Below the pieces are notes generated by a model that was not told the DNA's origin, ran no database searches, and worked only from the letters and a program-made list of their open reading frames with translations. A program made the translations under genes and the position numbers. Positions 52,570 to 61,991 of a stretch of 64,000 nucleotides of DNA are shown one piece after another. Positions within the stretch are counted from its first letter, which is position 1. Each line of letters opens with the position of its first letter. This DNA is from CAIWAH01 sp964602595 (lineage in GTDB: Bacteria; Verrucomicrobiota; Verrucomicrobiia; Limisphaerales; UBA9464). Location of the stretch: NCBI GenBank assembly GCA_964602595.1, contig CAZRRO010000001.1, positions 1 through 64,000 of the forward strand, read 5' to 3'.

Positions 52570-55500
52570 TCACCGTGCAGGCGATCGGTGACATCCAGGA
52601 GGATGCCGTGCCAGACCGCCGTGCCAGACCGCCGTGCCGTGGTCGCCTCCGGCCGGCTGCGCGAAACCTTCCAGCCAGACCGTGCCCTTGGTCGGATGCC
52701 GGAGCCGGAACACGTCGTGCCAAGCCAACCGGCGGGCCACCGAATCCTCGATCAGCGCCATGGTCCGCGGGTAGTCGGAGGGATGCACCTGCCGGAACAG
52801 CGGGCTGACGTCCTGTGTCAACTGGTCCGGCGCGAGCCCGGTCAATTCCTCCAACTTGGGGCTGGCCTCAGCCACGCGCCGCACGCCCGCGGGCAACGCC
52901 TCGAACACGAACAGGGCACCGGGAACGGTCATGGCCAACGAGGCGAGCCGCTCCTGGAGGCGCAATTGCTCGCGCAGGGCTTTTTCCGTCTCCCGCCGTT
53001 CCGTGGCGTCCCGAAACACCGCGAGGACGCAGGGCCGACCGCCGACGTCCAGTAGGCGCGTGGTCACGTCCGCGAAGAACTCCGAGCCATCCTTGCGCCG
53101 CATCGGCAGGTCCGTGGCACCTTGCCGCTCGCCGGCGCCTTGCAGCGCGAAGTCACGGCGCACGAATTCCGCCTGGTCCGGCGGGTGCAAATCCTCGATC
53201 CGGAGCGCGAGGATTTCGGCCGCCGGGTAACCCATCAGCTCGCAGATGCCCGGATTGGCCCGGATGATTTGCCGGCTCGCCAGGTCACTGATGAGGATGC
53301 CTTCCCGGATGCCGCCGAAGATGGCGTTGAGTGTGCCTTCCGATTGGCGCAGCTCCGCTTCCGCCCGTTGCCGCGCGGACACATCGCGGAATACCCCGAC
53401 CAAGCAGCGGCGCCCCTCCACGTCCATCGGGGCCGCGGTCACGTCCGCCAGGAAGACCGTGCCGTCCTTCCGCAGGACCGGCATCGCCGGGCTCAGGGCA
53501 ATTTCCCCGGCAAGCTGCCGGGCAAACTCGGCCGCGACATATTCCTCCGCCTCCGGCGGATGGAATTCACCGACGCCCAATTCCAGGAGCTCGGCGGCGG
53601 TGTAGCCGGTCATCTCGCAGATGGCTTCGTTGACCCGCAGGAACCGGCGGCTGACCGCGTCGGCCACGACGATGCCGTCGCGGACGCCTTCAAAGAGGGC
53701 CGACAGCGTCTGCTCGGATTGCCGGAGCGATTTCTCGGCCTGCCGGCGTTCCGTGATGTCGGTGGAGATGAAGATGAGGGAATTCTGGCCGCCCAGAACA
53801 ACCCGATCGACCGACGCGGAGACGTTGCGGACTTCCCCGGACTTGGTCCGCAGGAGGCAGTCAAAATCACGGACAACTTCACCCGCCTCAATTCGCCGGA
53901 TGACTTCAGCCCGCTGCGCCGGGTCCGCCCACACGCCCAAGTCCAAGGCGCGCCTCCCTATCGCCTCGTCACGCGAGAAGCCGAGGATGCGGGTAAAGTG
54001 CTCGTTGACTTCCAGATACCGCCCGTCCGGGTAAGTGCTGATCACCGTGATCACCGGACTATTGCGGAAGATGGTGGCGAATCGTTCCTCTGATTCCCGC
54101 AGCCGCACCTCCGCAACCTTCCGTTCGGTAATATCTTGGATCGAGCCCTGGAGGCGGACGATGATCCCATTTTCCCGCACTGGCCGGCCGAGAATGCGGA
54201 CCCATCGGGTGCCCTTCCCCTCGGTATTCACCTCCGCTTCCAGGTCATATTCCTCACCCAGAGTCGCGGCCATTTCCATGGCGGCCACAATCCGCGCCCG
54301 CGATTCCGGGGTGTAGGGGTTCAAGCCGATCTCAAGCGACACAGTCGCTCCCGGCTCCCGGCCATGGATCCGGGCGACTTCGTCCGTCCAATACGTTTCG
54401 CCGGTGGCCAGCGCAAACTGCCAGCCGCCGACCTTCGCGATGGCGCCGGTTTCCCGGAGCACCGCCTCGTTGAACCGCAGCTTCTCCTCCGCACGTCGGC
54501 GTTCGGTGACATCCCGCATCACGGCGAGAGCCCGGCCGTCGGGCAACCTGCGGACGCTCAGGTCGGCGACGAAGACGACGCCATCCTTGCGCCGCAGCCG
54601 CCATTCGCTGCGCACCACCGCCCCGCGCTGAACTTCGCCCCAATGTTCCGGCAGCTTCGCGCGCTCCTCGGGCGGCACGATGTCCGGGATGCTGAGCCGG
54701 AGCAGTTCCTCGCGGGAATATCCCAGCATTTCGCAGCCCGCCGTGTTGGCGTCCTCGTAATGCCCCCGTTCGTCCGCGACAAAAATGCCGTCGGCCGACT
54801 GCTCCACCAAGGTGCGGAACCGTTCCTCGCTCGCGGATAGGGCCTCGTCCCGTTTGCTTTGCTCGGTGACATCCGCGGACAGGAACAGCGCGGCCGGCTC
54901 TCCGCCCAGGTCGATCCGCTGCGCCGAAACCATCAGCCGGCGAACCTCTCCGGCCGCGTTGCGCATTTCAACCTCCTCCTGCTCCACGACCTCATCGGCA
55001 ATCAACCGCTGGACCAGCCTCTCCCGCGCAGCCAGTTCAACCCACAGCCCAAGATTGCGGGGCGATTGCCCCAGCAATTGGCCCCGGCTGAGTCCGGTGA
55101 AACGGCAAAGCCGGTCGTTGCAGTCAATCAGCCGGTGGTCCACCAGCGACGAGATCGCCGCCAGCATCGGATTGGCATGGAACGCCTTGGCGAAGCGCTG
55201 CTCGCTGGCCTGAAGCGACAATTCGACCTCCTTGCGGGCCGTGATGTCGGTCGCCACCCCGTCCCAAACGATCCGGCCGGACGGCTCCCGCTGGGGCCGG
55301 GAGGCGAGCCGGAACCACCCCCAATTGCCGTCAGCGCGGCGGCCTAGGGTTTCGTAGGCGAAGTCGCCCAAACTCCGGGCGCTCTCATCCATGGCATTGC
55401 GCAACGGCACGACGTGGCTTGGATGAACGAGGGCGAACAGGGCCGCGGGGTTCTCCACGACCGCCGCCACCGTGAGCCCGTGGCATTTTTCAACGCCGGC

Positions 55501-56541
55501 GCTGAGGTGGAGGAACCGGGCCGAGCCGTCGGTCTCCCGGGCATATTGGTAGACGTAGCTGCCGGGCAGGTTGTCCGCGACGTGCCGCAATTGGTTTTCC
55601 AGTGCCCGCCGCTCGGAGATGTCCACCCCGAAGATCAGCAACATGGCTTCGTCACCGACTTGGATTCGTTCGATGGAAACCAGGATGGTCCGCTCCTTGC
55701 CGTCCCGCTGGCGGCAAACAATCTCTTCGTTGACCACCGGGTCGCCGGCAGCCAGCCGCGCCACCAACTCACCGCGGCGCTCCGGATCTTTCCAGATGCC
55801 CAACGACACGGTGGATCGGCCAATCAGCTCCTCGCGCTGGAAGCCAAACGCCGCGCAGAAATTGCGGTTGGCGTCCAGCACGGTTCCGTCGCGGGAGGAC
55901 GAAATCGTCGCGAGCACGGGACTGGAGTCGAAGACCTTGATGAAACGTTCCTCGCTGGCGCGCAGGGTCTGCTCCAGCAATTGCCGCCGCTGGATGTCCG
56001 CTTCCAGGTCGGCGGTCCGTTGGGCGACCTTTTCCTCCAGTGTCCGGGCGTATTCCGCCAGGCGCAGGCGGGCCCGCACCGCCGCCACAGCCAGCGAAAT
56101 CAGCAGCGTCAGCAGGCCCACCAAACCCGGCAGGAACCAAGCGCGCTCCTGCAAAGGAATTGGTCGGACCTCAATGTCCCGGGAGGTGGCTGGGCCCAGG
56201 GGTTGCCCACCGAACTCGACGGCCCGGACCTCGATTTGGTGACGCCCCAACCTCAGCCCGTTGCCGGCAAATTCCAGTTCCTGATCAGTGACTGGGCGCG
56301 ACCACGGTCCGCCATCAATCCGCCACGCAAAGAGCGCCGGCGACGACGCCACGTTCGTGCCCGAGTCCTCGATGATGGCGTGAAGGTGAGAGGAATCGTC
56401 CGCGTGGATCCACTCCGCCCCCGCTAACCGGACGTTCACCACCGGGCGGGCGGCCGGCGTCTCCGCGGCCCCGGCGGCGGCGGCCGCCCACCACGCCAGC
56501 AGGAACGTCAATCCCACGACGCGGGCGGGGACTCCGGTCAT
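52570..56541 (-). CDS. N-terminal part of split multi-PAS sensor kinase (truncated by frameshift)
   Basis: A 1323-codon frame. Signal peptide (MTGVPARVVGLTFLLAWWAAA), a periplasmic Y_Y_Y-like domain (about 30-125), a membrane helix (about 135-155), a coiled coil, then about nine PAS domains, recognisable by repeated LRxSEERF/LFEG starts (for example SEERFIKVFDSSP, SEQRFAKAFHANP, SEERFRTLVEQSA, SEQTLSALFEGVR, SEGTLNAIFGGIR). The frame runs into 18 out-of-frame residues after the 13-bp duplication and stops, so it ends without any kinase domain. ATG 56541 is the start because of the signal peptide; earlier codons overlap the AraC gene. Signals sensed are unknown. Confidence 0.85.
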   Translation of the reverse strand: MTGVPARVVGLTFLLAWWAAAAAGAAETPAARPVVNVRLAGAEWIHADDSSHLHAIIEDSGTNVASSPALFAWRIDGGPWSRPVTDQELEFAGNGLRLGRHQIEVRAVEFGGQPLGPATSRDIEVRPIPLQERAWFLPGLVGLLTLLISLAVAAVRARLRLAEYARTLEEKVAQRTADLEADIQRRQLLEQTLRASEERFIKVFDSSPVLATISSSRDGTVLDANRNFCAAFGFQREELIGRSTVSLGIWKDPERRGELVARLAAGDPVVNEEIVCRQRDGKERTILVSIERIQVGDEAMLLIFGVDISERRALENQLRHVADNLPGSYVYQYARETDGSARFLHLSAGVEKCHGLTVAAVVENPAALFALVHPSHVVPLRNAMDESARSLGDFAYETLGRRADGNWGWFRLASRPQREPSGRIVWDGVATDITARKEVELSLQASEQRFAKAFHANPMLAAISSLVDHRLIDCNDRLCRFTGLSRGQLLGQSPRNLGLWVELAARERLVQRLIADEVVEQEEVEMRNAAGEVRRLMVSAQRIDLGGEPAALFLSADVTEQSKRDEALSASEERFRTLVEQSADGIFVADERGHYEDANTAGCEMLGYSREELLRLSIPDIVPPEERAKLPEHWGEVQRGAVVRSEWRLRRKDGVVFVADLSVRRLPDGRALAVMRDVTERRRAEEKLRFNEAVLRETGAIAKVGGWQFALATGETYWTDEVARIHGREPGATVSLEIGLNPYTPESRARIVAAMEMAATLGEEYDLEAEVNTEGKGTRWVRILGRPVRENGIIVRLQGSIQDITERKVAEVRLRESEERFATIFRNSPVITVISTYPDGRYLEVNEHFTRILGFSRDEAIGRRALDLGVWADPAQRAEVIRRIEAGEVVRDFDCLLRTKSGEVRNVSASVDRVVLGGQNSLIFISTDITERRQAEKSLRQSEQTLSALFEGVRDGIVVADAVSRRFLRVNEAICEMTGYTAAELLELGVGEFHPPEAEEYVAAEFARQLAGEIALSPAMPVLRKDGTVFLADVTAAPMDVEGRRCLVGVFRDVSARQRAEAELRQSEGTLNAIFGGIREGILISDLASRQIIRANPGICELMGYPAAEILALRIEDLHPPDQAEFVRRDFALQGAGERQGATDLPMRRKDGSEFFADVTTRLLDVGGRPCVLAVFRDATERRETEKALREQLRLQERLASLAMTVPGALFVFEALPAGVRRVAEASPKLEELTGLAPDQLTQDVSPLFRQVHPSDYPRTMALIEDSVARRLAWHDVFRLRHPTKGTVWLEGFAQPAGGDHGTAVWHGGLARHPPGCHRSPAR
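52608..52633. repeat. 13-bp tandem duplication causing a frameshift
   Basis: GTGCCAGACCGCC occurs twice in direct succession (52608-52620, 52621-52633), followed by a partial third GTGCC. On the coding (minus) strand the second copy adds 13 bases and shifts the frame. With one copy the sensor and kinase parts read as one protein. Confidence 0.92.
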
Positions 56542-56711
56542 GACATACGCGCGTTTCGTGCCGGAACTGAATGGCTCCGGCCACCGCCCGACCAACCGGC
56601 ACTTGGCCAGTTCCGGTCGCCGCCGGGCTGCCAAGCCGGAACCAGCGCGGCGTTGAGGGCAGGAAGAACAATCCATGCAACCAAAGGTGAATCGGAAGGG
56701 GACGCCGTGAC

Positions 56712-57551
56712 CTAACCGGCTTTGCGCGCGCGGTATTCGCTCGGGCGCCAGCCGGTCCAGCGTTTGAAGGTGTTGGAGAACACGAACGGGTTCGCGTAGC
56801 CGACGGCCGTGGCGATGATCTCCAGCTTGTCGTCCGACCGAGTCAGGAGCATGGCCGCGTGGCGAATCCGGAGGTAGGTCACCTGTTGCATCGGCGTGCG
56901 CCCGAGCTGGCGCCGGCAAAGCCGCCGCAGATGTTCCCCGGAACAATGGGACCGCCGGGCCAGTTCGGTCAGCGTCCACGGCTCGCCCGGCGCGGCCGCC
57001 ACCGCCTCCCAGAGCTTCGCCAGCCGGTCCTCGACATGCCACGGCTGCGCGAACCGGGTGACGTAGCCGTGGACCAGTTCGACCCAGTGATGGAGCGACC
57101 ACGGTTGGTTCCCGCCCGCCTGTTCGCAGGCCAGGCCCTCGATGGCCGCCCGGATCGCCTCGGCGGGAAACTTGGCCAGGACCGGGGCCGACGAATTGAT
57201 CAGCGGACCCTGCCCCGAGCCGGCGTCATAACGGACCCAGGCAAACCCCCAGCGTTTGCCCGCCACCGCGTGGAACGCGTGCAACACATGGGGCGGCGCC
57301 AGGCAGGTCATGCCCGCGGTGCAACGCTGCCACCGGCCGTCGAGCAGGATCCGGCCCTCCCCGGCAAAGCACGCGAGGAAATACGCCCCCGGAAGGTCGG
57401 TCCGGACCATGGTGTAAGGCGACGCGGCGTCCGCGATCCCGACGTGCGCGATGCCGTGGGCCGCCAGGGCCGGACAGTCCTTCGCACGGACAATCCGTTC
57501 CCGGGTTTGCGGGCCTACTCGGTGGGTTTCGACCAATTCCGGGTGCTTCAT
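56712..57551 (-). CDS. AraC-family transcription regulator
   Basis: A 279-residue regulator. An N-terminal cupin-like sensing domain (about 25-150; GEGRILLDGRWQRCTAGMTCLAPPHVLHAF) is followed by the C-terminal double HTH (about 180-279; LTELARRSHCSGEHLRRLCRRQLGRTPM, and IIATAVGYANPFVFSNTFKRWTGWRPSEYR). ATG 57551 starts at a plausible family N-terminus; an earlier in-frame start at 57674 adds 41 poorly matching residues. It diverges from the PEP-CTERM gene and lies just upstream of the giant kinase on the same strand. The ligand, probably a sugar by family habit, is unknown. Confidence 0.88.
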   Translation of the reverse strand: MKHPELVETHRVGPQTRERIVRAKDCPALAAHGIAHVGIADAASPYTMVRTDLPGAYFLACFAGEGRILLDGRWQRCTAGMTCLAPPHVLHAFHAVAGKRWGFAWVRYDAGSGQGPLINSSAPVLAKFPAEAIRAAIEGLACEQAGGNQPWSLHHWVELVHGYVTRFAQPWHVEDRLAKLWEAVAAAPGEPWTLTELARRSHCSGEHLRRLCRRQLGRTPMQQVTYLRIRHAAMLLTRSDDKLEIIATAVGYANPFVFSNTFKRWTGWRPSEYRARKAG

Positions 57552-57774
57552 GGCGAGGCGGGGCGACAGTCTGCCCCGCCACCGCCCGGAACACAACCGG
57601 CACACCCGCAAGAAACGTCCGACCAAGGGAATGGGAACGGTCATCCCACCGTCGGGAAGGGTGTCGGCGGCCAAAATCGGCGGGCCGGCAAACTACCTGT
57701 TGACGTCAGGCCGGTTGTCTGGCCCGTTGAGGTGCGTAGCCGCATTTCGGGGGAAGGACGGCTGCGCCAAACTG

Positions 57775-58458
57775 ATGATCAAGCACCTTAAAGGAGTGGC
57801 CTCGGGCATTTTGCTGGGGTGGACCATGGCAGGCGCCCAGGCGGCGTCATTTGTGGTTGGCACCTGGGATTTCAACACAGCCGACGGCGACGGAACCACC
57901 GGCACCCTCTTCACTGACGATGGCAACGGGCAACTGGACCCGGTCGGCAATGGTCTGTTGGGTTTCGGCTACTCGACCGGTTCCTCCGACCCGTCCCCGG
58001 AAAACTCGGTGCTGCAATTGGTCGCCCCCGCGGGAACGTCCGCCGGGAACGCAATTGGTGCCGACTTCGGCGTCTCGACCCTCGGCTTCCAGTCGATTCA
58101 GGTCACCTTTGATTTCGACCACCCGCCCGTGTCGACAGAGGCATTCCATTTCCTGCTCTCGACGGACAACGGCACGAGCTGGAGCGAACCGGTTACCCTG
58201 CAACCCTCCAACGATGGCTTCTGGTCCCACAGCTACACGGTGGACCTGAGCTCCCAACTGGAGGCGGGGAACAACTTCAACCTGCGGTTCCAATTCTTGG
58301 GCAGCCTCACGACCGACGCCCTCCTGGATACCGTGGGCTTCGAACTCGACATGGTCCGCGTCTCGGGCGAGGCCTCGGCCGTGCCCGAACCGACCGCGGT
58401 GGCAATGGGGTTGGGTTTGGTGGCCTTGGCGGCCGCCCGGCGTTTTGCCCGCCGCTAG
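57775..58458 (+). CDS. PEP-CTERM sorted extracellular protein
   Basis: A 227-residue secreted protein. Signal peptide MIKHLKGVASGILLGWTMAGAQA, a beta-rich body (about 25-195) and a classical PEP-CTERM tail: VPEPTAVAMGLGLVALAAARRFARR, that is PEP motif, membrane helix and basic end. Such proteins are cut by exosortase (EpsH/XrtA type) and linked with exopolysaccharide; no exosortase is in this window. ATG 57775 is preferred because the signal peptide begins there. The sigma-54 activator gene follows after 50 bases. Confidence 0.9.
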   Translation: MIKHLKGVASGILLGWTMAGAQAASFVVGTWDFNTADGDGTTGTLFTDDGNGQLDPVGNGLLGFGYSTGSSDPSPENSVLQLVAPAGTSAGNAIGADFGVSTLGFQSIQVTFDFDHPPVSTEAFHFLLSTDNGTSWSEPVTLQPSNDGFWSHSYTVDLSSQLEAGNNFNLRFQFLGSLTTDALLDTVGFELDMVRVSGEASAVPEPTAVAMGLGLVALAAARRFARR

Positions 58459-58508
58459 CCGGGTAGGCGCCACTGGCGCCGGGCGCCGGCTTCGGGCACT
58501 CTCGCCCC

Positions 58509-59990
58509 ATGTCTGCTGCGCCGCTTTCCGGTCTGTCGCTCCTGGTGTTGGAGGACGAACCCCTGCTCCGCCGCCACGTCGTGGCCACCTTGGAGCGCAT
58601 GGGTGCCGACGTGACCGCGGCCGACACCTTCAAGGCCGCCCGCAAGCTGGCTTCCGAATTCAGCTTCGACTTCGCCCTGCTCGACGTGAACCTGCCGGAC
58701 GGCCGGGGCACCGACCTGTTGCGGGAGAAGGCGTTCGGGTCCAACACCGGCATCGTCATCATGACCGCGGAAGGCGGGATCGCCGCCGCCGTCGAGGCGA
58801 TCAAGCTGGGCGCTTTGGACTACCTCGCGAAACCATTCGAACCCGAGGCCTTGGCGCTCGTGCTGGCCCGCGCGCGGCGGTCCCGTCAATCCGCGCGGGC
58901 CACCGAGCACAAGCAGGCCGACGCACCGGAAAATCACTTCTTCTTCGGCGGGTCACTGTCGGGATTGGAAAATCAGCTCCGCAAGATCCTCCAGGCCGAC
59001 GAACGCCTCGAAGGCACCGGCGCCGCGCTGCCGCCCGTGCTAATCCAGGGCGAGACCGGCACCGGCAAGACCACGATCGCACGCTGGATTCACGGACACG
59101 GCCCGCGCAGCCAGGGGCCCCTCGTGGAGGCAAATTGCGCCTCGATCCCGGAATCCCTCGCGGAATCCGAACTCTTCGGCCACGAACGCGGCGCCTTCAC
59201 CGATGCGCGCACTTCCCGGCTCGGGCTTTTCGAGGCGGCCAACGGCGGGACTCTCTTCCTCGACGAGTTGCCTTCGCTGCCGCTGGCGTTGCAGGCCAAA
59301 CTGCTCACCACCCTGGAAGACCGCCGGATCCGTCGCGTCGGCGGCAGCCGCGATTTGCCGGTGGATGTCCGCGTCATTGCGGCCTCGAACCGGGAGCTCA
59401 AGGAACTGGTCCGCGAAGGCCGCTTCCGCGAGGACCTTTACCACCGGCTGGATCTATTCCGGGTGCCCCTGCCCGCCCTCCGCGAACGTGGTGCCGACAT
59501 CCTCGCGCTCGCCGATTCGCTGATCGCCCGGCTCGCGAAACGCCACCGGCTGCCGCCCCGGGCCGTTTCCGCCACCGGCAAACGGCGCCTGCTGGGTTAT
59601 GGCTGGCCCGGCAATGTCCGGGAACTGGCGCACGAGGTGGAACGGGCCCTCGTGTTTGAGGACGGGGTGGACCTGAACTTCGAGCAACTCATGGGTTCGG
59701 CCATGCCCCTGCCTGGCGGTGCTGGCGTGACGGTGCCGGTTCCCGTGGACGATTGGTTCAATCCCAACTTCCGCCTGCCGGAGAGCGGCTTCTCCCTCGA
59801 AGACGCGATCCTCCGCCTGATTAACCACGCCATGACCCAGACAAATGGAAATGTGTCCGGCGCCGGGCGCCTGCTGGGCGTTTCCCGCGATTACCTCCGC
59901 TACCGGCTCGGAGGCTGGAAGGACGGTTCGAAGCCTTCGGCCAAAACGGTTGAGGGCGACCCTGGCGCTGCCGAAACACCGGCCGCCTGA
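58509..59990 (+). CDS. Sigma-54-dependent response regulator (NtrC family)
   Basis: A 493-residue activator. The receiver domain has phosphoacceptor D59 (LLDVNLPDG). The central AAA+ domain has Walker A GETGTGKTT, a GAFTDA loop where most family members read GAFTGA (the sigma-54-contacting loop), Walker B GGTLFLDE and the R-finger region GSRDLPVDVRVIAASNREL. A C-terminal Fis-type HTH (about 440-475; VSGAGRLLGVSRDYLRYRLG) completes it. It lies between the PEP-CTERM gene and a gene with a sigma-54-like site. The kinase at 61992 is the likely partner, by order only. Confidence 0.92.
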   Translation: MSAAPLSGLSLLVLEDEPLLRRHVVATLERMGADVTAADTFKAARKLASEFSFDFALLDVNLPDGRGTDLLREKAFGSNTGIVIMTAEGGIAAAVEAIKLGALDYLAKPFEPEALALVLARARRSRQSARATEHKQADAPENHFFFGGSLSGLENQLRKILQADERLEGTGAALPPVLIQGETGTGKTTIARWIHGHGPRSQGPLVEANCASIPESLAESELFGHERGAFTDARTSRLGLFEAANGGTLFLDELPSLPLALQAKLLTTLEDRRIRRVGGSRDLPVDVRVIAASNRELKELVREGRFREDLYHRLDLFRVPLPALRERGADILALADSLIARLAKRHRLPPRAVSATGKRRLLGYGWPGNVRELAHEVERALVFEDGVDLNFEQLMGSAMPLPGGAGVTVPVPVDDWFNPNFRLPESGFSLEDAILRLINHAMTQTNGNVSGAGRLLGVSRDYLRYRLGGWKDGSKPSAKTVEGDPGAAETPAA

Positions 59991-60115
59991 GCCCTGGGGA
60001 ATTTTCCCCAGCCCGGTGGGAAACCCGCCCCCAATCTCCGCCCAATTCGGCGGCACCAACACCGATGGCCCCGCAGAAACCCCCGAAAACCGCACAAGAT
60101 CAGGCTTCCGCCGCT

Positions 60116-60131
60116 TGGCACGGCGGAAGCG
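60116..60131 (+). promoter_or_regulatory. Sigma-54-like promoter upstream of the coiled-coil gene
   Basis: TGGCACGGCGGAAGCG has a perfect -24 half and GG-N10-GC spacing; the -12 half reads AAGC instead of TTGC. It overlaps a 9-bp hairpin (60105-60113 with 60121-60129), so it could instead be a structural element. It lies 76 bases before the start of the next gene and just after a sigma-54 activator gene. Confidence 0.5.
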
Positions 60132-60206
60132 AATGGGTGGTCAGTCGGAGGCGAAGGCAAAAACAGGCCGACGCCTCTGGAAACGAAAAATCAACAACAC
60201 ACCTGT

Positions 60207-60674
60207 ATGAAGCTCACTAAAATCCTCTGCCTCTCCGCGTGCGCCTTGCTCCTCGGGGCCGCCACCCGCCTCACGGCGGACGACAACACCCGCCCGGCCG
60301 GCGAAAAACCTGAACGCGGACAGCATGGCCGGCCCGGCCGGATCGCGGACGTCCCGAACCTCGGCATTCCGTCCAAGCTGGTCCTGCCGGAGGACCTCCA
60401 GAAGCTGGTCGACCAGTTCAAGGCCCAGGCGCAGACGTTCGTCGCCTCCCAGAAGGAACTCGCCCAGCAACTCAAGGGCGCGACCTCCGAGCAGAAGGAA
60501 GCCCTCAAGGAGCAGCTCAAGGCCAACCGCGAGAAGTTCCTGGAAGACACCAAGCAGCTCCGCGCCGACATCCGCGAACGCGTCAAGGAACTGAAGGCGA
60601 CGCTGCAGGAATCCCGCCCGGTCGATGCCGGCGCCGGTGAAGGTCGCGGCAAGGGCCGTCGCGGCGGCAACTGA
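60207..60674 (+). CDS. Secreted coiled-coil protein of unknown function
   Basis: A 155-residue protein with a signal peptide (MKLTKILCLSACALLLGAATRLTA), a Gly/Arg-rich stretch, a long helical region (about 60-140) with heptad-like ELAQQLKGATSEQKEALKEQL patterns, and a basic Gly-rich tail. It somewhat resembles periplasmic helical stress proteins in composition, but I see no specific family. A sigma-54-like site lies upstream and an intrinsic terminator downstream. Confidence 0.7.
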   Translation: MKLTKILCLSACALLLGAATRLTADDNTRPAGEKPERGQHGRPGRIADVPNLGIPSKLVLPEDLQKLVDQFKAQAQTFVASQKELAQQLKGATSEQKEALKEQLKANREKFLEDTKQLRADIRERVKELKATLQESRPVDAGAGEGRGKGRRGGN

Positions 60675-60732
60675 GTTCACGCCGTGCAGGCGGAGCCTCC
60701 TCCTCCCACCAACCCGCCAGCCGGTTACCGAC

Positions 60733-60765
60733 AACCGGCGCCCCGCCGTGGGGCGCCGGTTTTTT
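60733..60765 (+). terminator. Intrinsic terminator upstream of the barrel-protein gene
   Basis: A perfect 12-bp stem AACCGGCGCCCC/GGGGCGCCGGTT with a 5-base loop is followed by TTTT. Only 16 bases separate the T-run from the next start, leaving little room for a separate promoter. Confidence 0.9.
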
Positions 60766-60781
60766 CTGGACCCTGCCAAAC

Positions 60782-61909
60782 GTGAACTGCAACCGCCTCC
60801 CGTGGGGATTGGCCCTGGCGCCGCTCGGCTTGGCGCTCGCCGGACCGATCCAGTTTGGGCCGCAAATGAGCGAGCCCAGCCCGTTCCTGCTGTGGGACCT
60901 GTCCACGACGCTGCGGCCGACGTTCGGCTACAAGGACAACCCCACGCTCGCGCCCGACGCCTTCAAGTCCGGCAGCGCCTTCCTCGGCCTCGGCGCGGAG
61001 GTGCTGATTTTCCGGCTGCCGACCGGGCCCGATTCGTTCCATCTGTTCTGGGCCGGCGATGACCGCCGCTATCTGGATTCGGACCTCGTCGATACGGAGC
61101 AACTGTTCGTTACCCAGGCGAGCTACCGCCGGACGTTGGGCGAAAGCTGGTCCGTTGGCCTCGCGGCCCAGCATGTCTTCGTCAATCAGGTCATCGACCT
61201 TTCCAGCGAGGACCTCGGCATCGGTATCGGCCGGGCCGCGGGCCACACCCTTACACTGCGCCCTTCGGTCCGGTTCGAAGTCGGAGCGCACTGGTATGCG
61301 GAGACCGAGGCTGAAGGCACCCGCCAACTCTACGACGCCCCGTTGGACGACTACCGCGAATACGTGCCCAAACTGCTGCTGGGCTACCGCTTCGCCCACG
61401 AATCGTCGGTCACCGTCGCCTACACCCACACCTGGCGCCCGTTCGACGATTCGCAGTTGCTCACCCCGTCCCGCGAGTTGTTGCCCGGGACCGACACCCG
61501 CATCCAGAGCGACCGCTTCGAGCTGCGTTGGCGCCAAAACTGGAACGCCGCCAAAAGCTGGTCCACCACGGTGCGCGCCTTCCATGTGCTGACCCGCGAC
61601 AACGGGCTTGGCTTTTTTGACTACCACCGGACCGGCGTCAGCGGCGCGGTCCAATGGGCGCCCGGCCGCTGGACCGTGAAGGTCTCGGCCCGAGCCAGCC
61701 GCTACGAATATGACGAACAACTGATCGCCCCCGACGAGGACACGACCCGGGTGCGCGAGGATCTCGCGGTCGAAACCCGCGTGGAATTCGCGCTCCAGCA
61801 GTCCCTGAAACTGTTCGGCAGCCACGAACTCGACCATTCCCAAGGCAATGTCAGCCAGGACAACTTTACGGCCCACACCTTCCAGGGCGGACTCGAGTGG
61901 GAGTTCTAG
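60782..61909 (+). CDS. Probable outer-membrane beta-barrel protein
   Basis: A 375-residue protein with a signal peptide (MNCNRLPWGLALAPLGLALA, GTG start) and alternating hydrophobic beta-strands throughout (TLRPTFGYKDNP, YVPKLLLGYRFAHESSVTVAYTHTW, FELRWRQNWNAAKSWSTTVRAF, VKVSARASRYEYD), ending in an aromatic, GGLEWEF, as in barrels inserted by the Bam machinery. The patterns suggest a surface or porin-like protein as found in EPS/PEP-CTERM loci, but no specific family is certain. The kinase gene follows after 82 bases. Confidence 0.72.
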   Translation: MNCNRLPWGLALAPLGLALAGPIQFGPQMSEPSPFLLWDLSTTLRPTFGYKDNPTLAPDAFKSGSAFLGLGAEVLIFRLPTGPDSFHLFWAGDDRRYLDSDLVDTEQLFVTQASYRRTLGESWSVGLAAQHVFVNQVIDLSSEDLGIGIGRAAGHTLTLRPSVRFEVGAHWYAETEAEGTRQLYDAPLDDYREYVPKLLLGYRFAHESSVTVAYTHTWRPFDDSQLLTPSRELLPGTDTRIQSDRFELRWRQNWNAAKSWSTTVRAFHVLTRDNGLGFFDYHRTGVSGAVQWAPGRWTVKVSARASRYEYDEQLIAPDEDTTRVREDLAVETRVEFALQQSLKLFGSHELDHSQGNVSQDNFTAHTFQGGLEWEF

Positions 61910-61991
61910 TCCGGGACTCACTGGAGGTTGGACACCTCCGGCCGCACCGGGAACCCTGTCGCAAGAAGTCCGCCGCCGGGCGGATCGCACC

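Noticed and set aside
57700..57774. Sigma-54 promoter upstream of the PEP-CTERM gene
   Set aside because: TGGCCCGTTGAGGTGC has GG-N11-GC spacing, one base too long.
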